From contig JANNRR010000002.1 of the NCBI GenBank assembly GCA_031401675.1, positions 1-29,569 of the forward strand: a DNA stretch of 29,569 bases, read 5' to 3'. The notes beneath the pieces were generated by a model. It was given only the letters and a program-made list of their open reading frames with translations. It was not told the origin of the DNA and made no database searches. The translations under genes were made by a program, and so were the position numbers. Within the stretch, counting starts at the first letter, position 1. Each line of letters starts with the position of its first letter. Of the stretch, positions 1 to 7,865 are shown piece by piece. Source of the stretch: JANNRR01 sp031401675 (lineage in GTDB: Bacteria > Pseudomonadota > Alphaproteobacteria > Rhodobacterales > Rhodobacteraceae).

Positions 1-46
1 ACGCGATGACCCGGCTCCGAAGCTCCATAGGATGTGGCTTGCCCAT
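1..46 (-). CDS. IS630-family transposase, N-terminal fragment cut by window edge
   Basis: Reading leftward from an ATG at 46-44 gives MGKPHPMELRSRVIA before the window ends. This matches the conserved opening of IS630-family transposases (usually MGKPHPMELR followed by a basic helix-turn-helix segment), as I remember the family. Only 15 residues are visible, so intactness cannot be judged. The protein would bind the insertion-sequence ends through its N-terminal helix-turn-helix and catalyse TA-targeted transposition with a downstream DDE domain. The DNA just upstream (to the right) should carry one IS end, but I could not locate a confident terminal inverted repeat. Confidence 0.65.
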   Translation of the reverse strand, partial: MGKPHPMELRSRVIA

Positions 47-477
47 TTCGACCCCCCTGCATCTTGCAGGGCTACCGAATCACAATCCGCCCAATCTGGG
101 AATCCTGAATCGGAACACTGGCGACACGCTCTAGAAACAGCGACGGTGTTGCCCGTGGATGCCTTCGAGTACAGACTATCTGCCGATTGATTGCCCGGTT
201 CGAAGGCTTTTTGCTCCGAGCAACCTTGAGGCAGTAGCACGACGGATTATTTCGATGCTTCGACTCGCCTAAGTTATAGGGGGTGAAGTAGTTGAATGCC
301 CTGACAGGCTAAAGCGTCGAATTCGCCTTGGTGTTCACGCAGGACTGGACAAAATACTGCCTACCACGTTCCAGCATCGTCCAAGGCTACCCAGCGCCAA
401 CTGGGGGATATAGCGGGGGACAATAAATGCCGCCAATCGCCTAAGTAATTGAAATATAGATACATTTTTTAGTGTAT
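47..477. other. gene-free, lower-GC stretch between transposase and tRNA-Ser
   Basis: No convincing coding region is visible on either strand. GC looks clearly lower than in the rest of the window, and 440-478 is distinctly AT-rich. A hairpin-capable inverted repeat lies at 55-71 (arms CCCTGCA/TGCAGGG around TCT), immediately upstream of the transposase start. It could belong to the IS end or its promoter region. The stretch looks like insertion-sequence flank or eroded mobile DNA next to the tRNA 3' end. Confidence 0.5.
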
Positions 478-567
478 TGGCGGAGAGACAGGGATTCGAA
501 CCCTGGGAGGGCTCGCACCCTCAACGGTTTTCGAGACCGCCCCGTTCGACCGCTCCGGCACCTCTCC
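478..567 (-). tRNA. tRNA-Ser(CGA)
   Basis: The minus strand folds as a class II tRNA of 90 nt. The acceptor arm GGAGAGG pairs with TCTCTCC, with one G-U pair. The anticodon loop is CTCGAAA inside a GCGGT/ACCGT stem, giving anticodon CGA, which reads UCG serine codons. A long variable arm and a T arm with GGTTCGAATCC follow. The discriminator is G and the terminal CCA is encoded (478-480). The serine identity fits the long variable arm and the discriminator G. Downstream of the 3' end the sequence turns AT-rich and holds an IS630 fragment, as is common where mobile elements use tRNA genes. Confidence 0.97.
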
Positions 568-916
568 GCGTCGGTGGTCAACGGCGAGGGACTTAGTCGC
601 AACGGCATCGCGGTGCAACCCCGAATTCAAGGGGCTGGAGCGTGTCGGACAAACTCGGAAAGCGGTATTGTCGCCTGATACGCGCAAAAGCACATGGTTG
701 GTGCCTGTCTGGCGATTCAGCTATCGCCCGAATGACTCAAGCGTGCCGGGCGCAGACGCCGTGCGACCACGCGCTGCCAATAGCCTGACGTCCCGGCGAC
801 AATTCGGCGCCTAGAGCCAAGTATGATGATAGCATCCAGCCCAATCCGGGGCCGGACTTGACCGCGGGGCAAGGGGTGTTACCCTGCACCACCGCTCAAT
901 TTCCGGGAACACTCTC
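568..916. other. intergenic region upstream of tRNA-Ser and the RTX gene
   Basis: This 349-bp stretch must hold the promoter of the leftward tRNA gene and that of the rightward RTX gene. I see no gene in it. A weak promoter-like pair for the RTX gene is TTGACC at 858-863 and TACCCT at 880-885 (16-bp spacer), about 31 bp before the start codon. The match is poor in the -10 box and should be treated as a guess. Confidence 0.35.
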
Positions 917-2353
917 ATGGCGACATTTCAGACGACGGCCATCGTTACGTCGGGCACGACCTTCGCACTGGCATCGTCTGACCGACTGTCCGTGACCGCC
1001 TCCGGTTCGGTTGTCTCGACCGCCGGTAGCGGCATCGTGATGAACGGGCTATCCGGATTCGTGTCGATTGCCGGAACGGTGGACGCAGCGCTCACCGGAG
1101 TAGCGGTAGGCAACCCAAGCGGCACTGCAGGAGCTGGAGCTTCCAACGGCAACGACTTGCTGGTTACCGGCAGCGGCAGCGTTTTCGGTTTCAGCTTCGG
1201 CGTCGTGCTGGCCGATAGAGATGCCAGCCTGGTCAATTTCGGCACCATCTCCGGCAATCAGGGCGTCATGGCCGGGTTCTTCACCAACGTTGACGCAACC
1301 GACGCCAGCATCAACAATGCCGGTCAGATCATCGGCATGGAACACGGGCTGTTTCTTTCCAGCTTCACCGGCACGATCACCAACTCCGGCCGGATATCCG
1401 CCGCCAGCAACGATGTGAGCAATTCGATCGGCGGCTTCGGCTTCAACGCTGCGGCCATCATGCTGCTTGGTGACGGCATCCAGCTTGTCAATTCCGCTAC
1501 ACTGTCCTGCTCTTCAGACACTGGCTATGGCATCGCAATTCAAGGCAATGCGGCCCGGATCGTAAACACCGGGCTCATCGTGACAGCGTCGACATCGGCC
1601 ACGATTGCGGCTGTCACGATGGCGACAACCACCGGACAGACCGCCACCTTGCTGAATGGCAATTCCGGCCTGATCAGCACGGTCCTGACAGCCGTTCTTG
1701 GCGGCGATGGCGACGAGTTGGTGATCAACCGCGGCGAGATCGTCGGCAGCATCTTGCTTGGCGGCGGCAATGATGTTTTCGACGGACGCGGCGGCAGGGT
1801 TGCGGGCAGCGCTGACGGCGGTATCGGCGACGATACGCTGACCGGCGGCAGCTTTTTCGATCGGCTCTTGGGCGGCGACGACCTGGATGTTCTGAACGGG
1901 CAGGGCGAGGACGATCTGTTGTCCGGCGGCGCCGGCACCGACATTCTGCGCGGTGGCGACGGGGCTGACACGCTGTCTGCCGGCGACGGCAATGATCTGC
2001 TGTTCGGGGGTGCCGGTGACGATGTGATGACCGGCGATGGCGCGCGCGATCTGATGACCGGCGGGACGGGTGCCGACAGCTTCGCGTTCCTGCTCAGCGC
2101 CGATCTGGGTATTGGCGTCACCCGCGACCGGATTTTCGATTTCGAGGCCGGGATCGACAAGATCGACCTGTCGGCGGTGCAGGCCGGCATGGCGTTCATC
2201 GGGGCCATCGCGTTTTCCGGGGTTGCCGGGCAGATCCGCTATGCGCAGGGAACGGGAACGCTCAGCATCGATTTGAACGGCGACAGCGTCATCGACCATC
2301 AGATTGGCTTCGGCAATCAGGCGCTGCTGACCGCAGGCGACTTCATACTGTAA
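917..2353 (+). CDS. RTX-type calcium-binding beta-roll protein with beta-helix-like N-terminal half
   Basis: A 478-residue acidic, Gly/Asp-rich protein. Residues about 280-390 carry nonapeptide repeats of the RTX type (GGxGxDxLxGG; for example GGAGTDILRGGDGADTLSAG), which bind calcium and fold as a parallel beta-roll after export. The C-terminal ~85 residues (DRIFDFEAGIDKIDLSAV onward) resemble the serralysin/M10 C-terminal region that carries the type I secretion signal. There is no N-terminal signal peptide, as expected for that route. The first ~270 residues show recurring NxGxI turns (NFGTISG, NNAGQIIG, NSGRISA, NTGLIVT, NRGEIVG), suggesting a parallel beta-helix. No catalytic domain such as HExxH is visible, so a surface or extracellular structural or adhesive role is inferred. 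No type I transporter gene lies nearby. GGGAA at 905-909 lies before the ATG. Confidence 0.85.
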   Translation: MATFQTTAIVTSGTTFALASSDRLSVTASGSVVSTAGSGIVMNGLSGFVSIAGTVDAALTGVAVGNPSGTAGAGASNGNDLLVTGSGSVFGFSFGVVLADRDASLVNFGTISGNQGVMAGFFTNVDATDASINNAGQIIGMEHGLFLSSFTGTITNSGRISAASNDVSNSIGGFGFNAAAIMLLGDGIQLVNSATLSCSSDTGYGIAIQGNAARIVNTGLIVTASTSATIAAVTMATTTGQTATLLNGNSGLISTVLTAVLGGDGDELVINRGEIVGSILLGGGNDVFDGRGGRVAGSADGGIGDDTLTGGSFFDRLLGGDDLDVLNGQGEDDLLSGGAGTDILRGGDGADTLSAGDGNDLLFGGAGDDVMTGDGARDLMTGGTGADSFAFLLSADLGIGVTRDRIFDFEAGIDKIDLSAVQAGMAFIGAIAFSGVAGQIRYAQGTGTLSIDLNGDSVIDHQIGFGNQALLTAGDFIL

Positions 2354-2518
2354 GGCAGTGTCCTGCCTGCCGGTCCTGATCGGAACGCCGTCGCGCGCGC
2401 TGTGATCACGCAGGTGTGCCATCGCACGGATTGGAACTGAGGTCAGCGCACGCTAAGGATGCTGACACCGGATGCCCGACCGGAATATCTCTACCGGTGC
2501 AGATCGAAGGATGACGGA

Positions 2519-3388
2519 ATGCGCATTGTTTCGACGGCCCTTTGCCTGGCGCTGGCACTGGCAGGCACGATAGTTGGTCCGGCCCTGTCGCAGACGCTAC
2601 CCGCAGCACCCCGTGTCGCGCCAGCCGCCGATGAAGGGATCGAGGCGCTGCTCGCCGTGCTGCAGGTGGATGCGATCATCGCGGTGATGCGCGAAGAGGG
2701 GCTGAGCTATGGCCGGACGCTGGAGGCTGACCTGTTCCCCGGCGCGGGTGGTGCGGCCTGGGCTGCCAAGGTCGACGCGGTCTATGGTACGCAGAAAATG
2801 GTTTCGGTGTTCAAGGACCGGCTGCAGCGCGAACTGCAGGGGGCGGACCTGACAGGGATGCTCGGCTTTTTCGGGTCAAAGGCCGGGCTGCGGGTCACGG
2901 CGCTGGAGCTTTCGGCGCGCCGGGCGCTGCTCGATGACGGTGTCACCGAAACCGCCGATCAGATCCGCGACGAAATGCTGCGAACCGGCGGCCCGCGCCT
3001 TGAAAGCCTGCGCCAGTTCATCGAGGTGAACGACCTGATCGAGGCGAACGTCGCCAGCGCGCTGAATGCCAACTATGCCTTTTACACCGGTCTGGTCGAT
3101 GGCGGTGCCTTCGGCTTCGATCTGTCGGAACCGGAAATCGTCGCCGATGTCTGGTCGCAAGAGGATAGCATCCGGTTCGAAACCGAACAGTGGTTGCTGT
3201 CCTACCTCGGCATGGCCTATCAGCCGCTGAGCAACGCCGAGTTTGCCGCCTACATCGATTTTTCCGCCACACCGGAGTCGCAGCTTTTGAACCGGGCGCT
3301 GTTTGCGGCATTCGATGAATTGTTCGGCACCGTCTCGCGTGAACTTGGTCTTGGGGCGGCCGGTCACATGGCTGGGCAAGAGCTTTAG
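2519..3388 (+). CDS. exported DUF2059-domain protein
   Basis: The chosen start at 2519 gives 289 residues. It begins with a typical signal peptide (MRIVSTALCLALALAGTIVG, cleavage likely near ALS-Q) and has GAAGGA as ribosome binding site about 7 bp upstream. An in-frame ATG at 2459 would place 20 polar residues before the signal and is unlikely. The segment around residues 110-130 (TGMLGFFGSKAGLRVTALE) matches the DUF2059 pattern of a helical region with FF-S-x-G. The protein is therefore periplasmic or outer-membrane associated with unknown function. It stands alone between the RTX gene and the ribosomal protein operon. The remaining helical part (residues 150-289) has no motif I recognise. 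Confidence 0.75.
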   Translation: MRIVSTALCLALALAGTIVGPALSQTLPAAPRVAPAADEGIEALLAVLQVDAIIAVMREEGLSYGRTLEADLFPGAGGAAWAAKVDAVYGTQKMVSVFKDRLQRELQGADLTGMLGFFGSKAGLRVTALELSARRALLDDGVTETADQIRDEMLRTGGPRLESLRQFIEVNDLIEANVASALNANYAFYTGLVDGGAFGFDLSEPEIVADVWSQEDSIRFETEQWLLSYLGMAYQPLSNAEFAAYIDFSATPESQLLNRALFAAFDELFGTVSRELGLGAAGHMAGQEL

Positions 3389-3461
3389 GCGGGGGCTGTA
3401 GAATTCCGGTTCCGATTGGCGCTTCGATCAAGAAACCCCGGTTCCGGGGCCGTGTCGCCGC

Positions 3462-3490
3462 TTGACTTGGCCGAAGCTTTCCCCGATAAG
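3462..3490 (+). promoter_or_regulatory. candidate sigma-70-type promoter of rplU-rpmA
   Basis: TTGACT at 3462-3467 and GATAAG at 3485-3490 are separated by exactly 17 bp, upstream of the rplU leader. The -35 box matches the consensus at five of six positions and the -10 box at four. It is well placed for a ribosomal protein operon with a ~140-nt leader. Confidence 0.5.
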
Positions 3491-3502
3491 CCCGCATCCC
3501 GG

Positions 3503-3553
3503 CAGACCCAGCGGTCTGGTCCGGGAATTAGCAATATCGCCCCATTCGGGGCG
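3503..3553 (+). promoter_or_regulatory. two hairpins in the rplU 5' leader, possible ribosomal leader element
   Basis: Downstream of the candidate promoter, two perfect 6-bp stems with 4-nt loops follow each other. One is CAGACC-CAGC-GGTCTG (3503-3518) and the other CGCCCC-ATTC-GGGGCG (3538-3553). Ribosomal protein L21 operons of several phyla carry autoregulatory leaders, so these could be a leader structure bound by L21. No specific Rfam match can be asserted. The second hairpin is not followed by a T run. Confidence 0.35.
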
Positions 3554-3633
3554 CGCTGTCCGAGGCGCTTCGGCACCAACGTTGCCCGACAGGGCAGGGC
3601 CACAGGACGCGGGTTAGAAAAAGGGAAAGACCC

Positions 3634-4101
3634 ATGTTCGCGGTTCTTAAAACCGGCGGCAAACAGTACAAGGTTTCCAGCGGCGATGTGCTGCGCGTGG
3701 AACTTCTGGATGCTGTTGCCGGCGATAAACTCCAGTTCAATGACATCATGATGCTGGGTGGCGATATCGTCATGGTCGGCGCACCGCTGATCGCTGGCGC
3801 TGCCGTGCAGGCCGAAGTGATCGACAACATCAAGGCTGACAAGGTCATCCACTTCGTAAAGCGCCGCCGCAAGCATTCGTCACAGCGCACCAAGGGCCAT
3901 CGCCAGAAACTGACGCTGCTGCGAGTGACGGAAATCCTTGCTTCTGGCGCGGAAGCCAGCGGTGTCAAGGCGGCGATAGGAACCCATGCTGCCCGCGTGG
4001 CCGCCCACAACTCCCTGCCGGTTCCGGCCCCGGCAGAAGTGGCAAAACCGAAGCGTGCGGCAAAAAAAGCCACCCCCGCAACCGCAGCGGCGCAGGAGTA
4101 A
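3634..4101 (+). CDS. rplU: 50S ribosomal protein bL21 with C-terminal extension
   Basis: The first ~103 residues are a canonical bL21, from MFAVLKTGGKQYKV through the basic rRNA-binding loop FVKRRRKHSSQRTKGHRQ. The protein is part of the large ribosomal subunit and binds 23S rRNA near L20. At 155 residues it is about 50 longer than the E. coli protein. The extra tail (about residues 104-155) is rich in Ala, Pro and Lys and looks disordered, a feature often seen in alphaproteobacterial L21. An A/G-rich ribosome binding site (AAAAAGGGAAAG) precedes the ATG. It is followed after 6 bp by rpmA, its usual operon partner. Confidence 0.97.
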   Translation: MFAVLKTGGKQYKVSSGDVLRVELLDAVAGDKLQFNDIMMLGGDIVMVGAPLIAGAAVQAEVIDNIKADKVIHFVKRRRKHSSQRTKGHRQKLTLLRVTEILASGAEASGVKAAIGTHAARVAAHNSLPVPAPAEVAKPKRAAKKATPATAAAQE

Positions 4102-4107
4102 CGGCAG

Positions 4108-4377
4108 ATGGCACACAAGAAAGCAGGCGGTTCATCCCGCAACGGTCGCGACTCGGCAGGCCGCCGTCTGGGCGTAAAGCTTTACGGCGGCCAGCTTGCG
4201 ATTCCCGGCAACATCATCGTTCGTCAGCGCGGAACCACCTGGTTTCCGGGGCAGGGCGTCGGCATGGGCACCGATCACACCATCTTTGCCGTGGTCGAGG
4301 GTCATGTGACCTTCAAAAAAGGCCTGAAAGGCCGCACGTTCATTTCGGTCCTGCCAGCCGCAAAGGCAGCCGAGTAG
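4108..4377 (+). CDS. rpmA: 50S ribosomal protein bL27
   Basis: 89 residues opening with MAHKKAGGSSRNGRDSAG, the signature N-terminus of bL27, whose flexible arm reaches the peptidyl transferase centre and contacts the tRNA ends. The central IVRQRGTTWFPGQGVGMGTDHT block is also diagnostic. The start follows rplU by 6 bp. No N-terminal cleavable extension of the Firmicutes type is present. The gene is closed by a long hairpin downstream (4401-4434). Confidence 0.98.
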   Translation: MAHKKAGGSSRNGRDSAGRRLGVKLYGGQLAIPGNIIVRQRGTTWFPGQGVGMGTDHTIFAVVEGHVTFKKGLKGRTFISVLPAAKAAE

Positions 4378-4400
4378 GCCGAACCTGTACAATGCTATGC

Positions 4401-4434
4401 AACGGGGGATCGGCAGAAAAGCCGGTCCCCCGTT
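4401..4434 (+). terminator. strong hairpin, transcription terminator of rplU-rpmA
   Basis: A 14-bp stem (AACGGGGGATCGGC with GCCGGTCCCCCGTT, one G-U pair) encloses a 6-nt loop AGAAAA, starting 24 bp after the rpmA stop. The T tract behind it is poor (CCGTTTCGGG), so termination could be partial or Rho-assisted. The placement and stability make it a good terminator candidate. Confidence 0.7.
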
Positions 4435-4591
4435 CCGTTTCGGGCCTTTAACCGGGCCTTCGCACTTCGCGGGCCACATTGCCGCCACTCTGATCAGGCA
4501 ATGTCCTGTGCTTGTTTCGTGCGCTCTGCGCACCCAGATCCACCACCGGGGGGCATTCCTCCGTGTTCGTGACTTTCAAAGGAGGAAAGCC

Positions 4592-5131
4592 ATGAAACTC
4601 GATACGATCCCGGCGCAGGCCGTGGTGCAGGCTGACCGGTTCGTGCTGCGCCCGCTACGCCGTTCGGATGCCGGACTTCTGGCCATGTACACTTCCGACA
4701 AGCGCCTGGCCGAGGCCACGCGCTCGATCCCGCATCCGCTGCCGCCGGGCGCGACCGAGGCGTTCATCGCCCGCGCGCTGTCGGACAAGCGGGCAGATGA
4801 TGTGTGGGCGATGGACGGCACCGCCCATGGTCTGGCCGAGGTGCTTGGGATCGTGTCACTGACCCGGATGGACCGTGGCCAGTCTGAAATCGGCTATTGG
4901 GTGGCCCCGGCTTTCTGGAACACCGGTTTTGCATCGGAAGCCGTCAAGGCGATGGTGGCGGCCAATCCGCACAACGCCCGCACCATCTTTGCCGAAGTGT
5001 TTCAGGACAATCCGGTGTCGGCGCGGGTGCTGACCAATTGCGCCTTCGAATACCTTGGCGACGCCGAAGCCTTTTCGGTGTCGCGCCATGCCGCTGTGCC
5101 AACCTGGACCTATATCCGCAAGCAGGGCTGA
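4592..5131 (+). CDS. GNAT-family N-acetyltransferase (RimJ/RimL type)
   Basis: The start at 4592 is fixed by a strong AAAGGAGGA ribosome binding site, giving 179 residues. RFVLRPLRRSDAGLLAMYTSD at the N-terminus and IGYWVAPAFWNTGFASEAV in the middle are the beta1-alpha1 region and the acetyl-CoA pyrophosphate-binding motif A of the RimJ/RimL-like GNAT_3 group. NPVSARVLTNCAFEYLG near the end is the usual NxxSxxVLxKxGF block. Such enzymes transfer acetyl from acetyl-CoA to an amine of a protein N-terminus or small molecule. The substrate cannot be read from the sequence. It is followed after 4 bp by a second GNAT gene. Confidence 0.85.
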   Translation: MKLDTIPAQAVVQADRFVLRPLRRSDAGLLAMYTSDKRLAEATRSIPHPLPPGATEAFIARALSDKRADDVWAMDGTAHGLAEVLGIVSLTRMDRGQSEIGYWVAPAFWNTGFASEAVKAMVAANPHNARTIFAEVFQDNPVSARVLTNCAFEYLGDAEAFSVSRHAAVPTWTYIRKQG

Positions 5132-5135
5132 CCCC

Positions 5136-5660
5136 ATGGAAAACTCCGGAATGTCAGCCGTGTTTGCCACGGAGCGGTTGCGGCTGCGCGCCTTGCGCCC
5201 CGAGGATGCGCCCGCGATTGCCGAAGGGATTGGGGATTGGCAGGTGATCAAGTGGCTGACCATGCCGCCCTGGCCATATGGTCTGGCCGATGCCGAATGG
5301 TTCATCGGCGATGAGGCATCGGACGGCGCGCGCGTGATCGAGATTGCAGGGCAGGTCGCCGGAGTTGTGCATATTGAGGGGAGGGAGGGAGAACTCGGCT
5401 ATTGGCTAGCGCGACACTTTCACGGCCATGGCTACATGACCGAAGCTGCTGGCGCGCTCGTGGCGCAGCACTTTGCACTGGGGGGCGGTGATCTGAATTC
5501 CGGCTATCTGATGGGCAACGGGCCGTCCCGCAATGTGCTGACCAAGCTCGGCTTTTCCAGCACACACGTCGAGCGCAAACATGCGAGGCCGCTGAATGCC
5601 GACGTCGACATTCAACGCATGATCCTGACGCATCAGGCTTTTGCCCGTACACCGGCTTGA
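5136..5660 (+). CDS. GNAT-family N-acetyltransferase, second of a tandem pair
   Basis: 174 residues from the ATG at 5136, which has a GCAGGG Shine-Dalgarno overlapping the end of the previous gene. An alternative ATG lies at 5151. TERLRLRALRPEDAPAIAEG and LGYWLARHFHGHGYMTEAAGA give the GNAT fold and motif A, and RNVLTKLGF gives the C-terminal motif. Despite the same subfamily style, the two neighbours are clearly diverged in sequence, so this is an old duplication or independent recruitment. It lies directly upstream of obgE and is probably co-transcribed with it. The substrate is unknown. Confidence 0.83.
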   Translation: MENSGMSAVFATERLRLRALRPEDAPAIAEGIGDWQVIKWLTMPPWPYGLADAEWFIGDEASDGARVIEIAGQVAGVVHIEGREGELGYWLARHFHGHGYMTEAAGALVAQHFALGGGDLNSGYLMGNGPSRNVLTKLGFSSTHVERKHARPLNADVDIQRMILTHQAFARTPA

Positions 5661-5715
5661 GCCTGCCGCATCCATCCTGTAACCCCTGCCTTTGTCCTAC
5701 CGAAAGCCCGCACGA

Positions 5716-6741
5716 ATGAAATTCCTCGATCTTACACGCGTCTATATCCGCTCGGGCGGTGGTGGTGGCGGTGCGGTCAGCTTTCGCCGTGACAAGAACG
5801 TGGAATATGGCGGCCCCGATGGCGGCGACGGCGGCAATGGCGGCTCGGTCTGGGCCGAGGCCACCCCCGGGCTGAATACCCTGATCGACTTCCGCTATCA
5901 GCAGCATTTCTTTGCCAAATCCGGCATTCCCGGGATGGGCAAGCTGCGCACCGGCGCGTCGGGCGATGATGTGGTGCTGAAGGTGCCGCTGGGCACCGAA
6001 ATCCTTGACGAGGATCAGGAGACCATTCTGGCCGATCTGGTGACCGTCGGCCAACGCGTGCAACTGGCGCGCGGCGGCAATGGTGGCTTTGGCAATCATT
6101 ACTTCAAGTCGGCCACCAATCAGGCACCGCGTCGCGCCAATCCGGGGCAGGAGGGGGTGGAGCGCACGATCTGGCTGCGGCTGAAACTGATTGCCGATGC
6201 CGGGTTGCTGGGCCTGCCCAATGCCGGCAAGTCGACCTTTCTCGCCGCCACCTCGAACGCGCGGCCCAAGATTGCCGACTATCCCTTTACCACGCTGGTG
6301 CCGAACCTCGGCGTGGTCGGGATCGACGGCAAGGAGATTGTGATGGCCGACATTCCAGGCCTGATCGAGGGGGCTTCCGAAGGCAGGGGCCTGGGCGACC
6401 AGTTTCTGGCTCATGTCGAGCGCTGTTCGGTGTTGCTGCATCTGGTTGACGGCACGTCGAGCACCATCACCAAAGACTACCGCACCATCATCGGCGAGTT
6501 GGAGGCCTATGCCGCCGATCTGGCGAAAAAGCCGCGCATCACCGCGCTGAACAAGATCGACGCGCTGGATGGCAAGACGCTTGCCGACCGGCGGCGATCG
6601 CTGGAAAAGGCGGTGGGCGGGCCGGTGTTCCTGATTTCGGGCGTCTCCGGCAAGGGCCTGCCAGAAGTGCTCCGGGCAATCTATGCCACCATCAAGGGCG
6701 AGGTGCCGGACTTGCCGGAGGATGGGCCGTGGCGGCCCTGA
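5716..6741 (+). CDS. obgE: Obg-family GTPase (ribosome assembly, stress control)
   Basis: 341 residues from MKFLDLTRVYIRSGGGGGGA. The glycine-rich N-terminal Obg fold covers about residues 1-158 and the G domain follows. G1 is GLPNAGKST at 166-174, G3 DIPG at 212-215, G4 NKID at 279-282, and the G5 region is ISGVSGKG. The protein binds 50S precursors and links GTP/ppGpp levels to ribosome maturation. It ends right after the G domain, so the C-terminal OCT domain found in Firmicutes is absent. A TTG start at 5692 would add eight unusual residues, and the ATG at 5716 begins with the family-typical MKFLD. The last 13 bp overlap proB. Confidence 0.97.
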   Translation: MKFLDLTRVYIRSGGGGGGAVSFRRDKNVEYGGPDGGDGGNGGSVWAEATPGLNTLIDFRYQQHFFAKSGIPGMGKLRTGASGDDVVLKVPLGTEILDEDQETILADLVTVGQRVQLARGGNGGFGNHYFKSATNQAPRRANPGQEGVERTIWLRLKLIADAGLLGLPNAGKSTFLAATSNARPKIADYPFTTLVPNLGVVGIDGKEIVMADIPGLIEGASEGRGLGDQFLAHVERCSVLLHLVDGTSSTITKDYRTIIGELEAYAADLAKKPRITALNKIDALDGKTLADRRRSLEKAVGGPVFLISGVSGKGLPEVLRAIYATIKGEVPDLPEDGPWRP

Positions 6742-7847
6742 TCCCATCGCTCGCGACCGCAAAACGGCTGGTGGTCAAGATCGGCTCGGCTCTGCTGGTC
6801 GAGGGCCGGTCGGGCCGGTTGCGTGAAGCGTGGCTTAAGGCGCTGGCCGAAGATTTGGCAGCGATCAAGACGCGCGGGGCGGATGTGATCGTGGTGTCGT
6901 CGGGGGCGATCGCGCTCGGGCGCGGCGTGCTGAAACTGCCGGCCGGGGCACTGGCGCTGGAACAATCCCAGGCGGCGGCGGCCGTCGGCCAGATCCGGCT
7001 GGCACGCGCCTACGAGGAGTATCTGGCGCCGCACGGCATCACCACCGGGCAGATTCTGGTCACGCTGGAGGATACCACCGACCGGCGTCGCTACCTGAAT
7101 TCCCGCGCCACGATGGAAACCCTGCTTGGCCTTGGTGTGGTGCCAATTGTCAACGAAAACGATACAGTAGCGACCGACGAAATCCGTTTTGGCGACAATG
7201 ACCGGCTGGCGGCGCAGATCGCAGTGACGGTCGGGGCGGATCAATTGGTCCTGCTCAGCGATGTCGATGGCTTCTATTCGGCCAATCCGAAAGAAGATGC
7301 CAGCGCCCGACGGTTCGATCTGATCGCGGCGATCACGCCCGAGATCGAGGCGATGGCGGGCGACCCGATTTCGGGCCTGTCCCGGGGCGGCATGAAGACC
7401 AAGCTGATGGCCGCGAAAACCGCTGTGGCCGGGGGCTGTGCGATGGCGATCATGGAAGGCTCGGTGCTGCGCCCGTTGCAAGCTTTGGCCGAAGGTGCCG
7501 CGTGCACCTGGTTCCTGCCGCAGGGCGACCCGCAGGCGGCGCGCAAACGCTGGATCGGGGCAATGAAGGCGCGCGGCGAGGTGCGGGTGGACGGCGGCGC
7601 GGCGCGGGCACTGGGGCAGGGCAAGTCGCTGTTGCCGGCCGGGGTCGTGGCGGTGGTCGGCACATTCGGACGCGGCGAGCCGGTGGCCATCCTGGGGCCG
7701 GCGGGCGAGGCTTTAGGCAAGGGGCTGATCCGCTATACCGCCGATGAGGCTCGGGCGATCCGCGGCCGCCAGTCGGGCGAAATTGCCGCCATTCTGGGTT
7801 ATGCCGGGCGGGCAGCGCTGATCCACCGCGATGACATGGTGATGTGA
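6729..7847 (+). CDS. proB: glutamate 5-kinase
   Basis: 372 residues starting at a GTG that lies inside the obgE end (13-bp overlap), so translation is probably coupled. The N-terminal amino acid kinase domain (residues ~10-260) shows KRLVVKIGSALL, VSSGAIALG, NENDTV, FGDNDRLAA and SRGGMKTKL. The C-terminal ~90 residues form a PUA domain (LLPAGVVAVVGTFGRGEPVAI). It phosphorylates glutamate to glutamyl-5-phosphate, the first step of proline synthesis, and is usually feedback-inhibited by proline. The next enzyme of the pathway, proA, follows after 65 bp. Confidence 0.97.
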   Translation: MAALIPSLATAKRLVVKIGSALLVEGRSGRLREAWLKALAEDLAAIKTRGADVIVVSSGAIALGRGVLKLPAGALALEQSQAAAAVGQIRLARAYEEYLAPHGITTGQILVTLEDTTDRRRYLNSRATMETLLGLGVVPIVNENDTVATDEIRFGDNDRLAAQIAVTVGADQLVLLSDVDGFYSANPKEDASARRFDLIAAITPEIEAMAGDPISGLSRGGMKTKLMAAKTAVAGGCAMAIMEGSVLRPLQALAEGAACTWFLPQGDPQAARKRWIGAMKARGEVRVDGGAARALGQGKSLLPAGVVAVVGTFGRGEPVAILGPAGEALGKGLIRYTADEARAIRGRQSGEIAAILGYAGRAALIHRDDMVM

Positions 7848-7865
7848 TCGCCGGTGGATGGTCAC

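Noticed and set aside
461..476. TACA-T6-AG-TGTA element as intrinsic terminator of tRNA-Ser
   Set aside because: On the transcribed minus strand it gives an A run and a 4-bp stem, not a stable hairpin followed by U residues.
3436..3449. CCCCGGTTCCGGGG hairpin as terminator of the DUF2059 gene
   Set aside because: The loop is very short and no T run follows; it is close to the rplU promoter, so its role cannot be assigned.
5302..6762. 486-residue leftward open frame opposite obgE
   Set aside because: Antisense shadow of a GC-rich gene; the plus strand carries all Obg G motifs.
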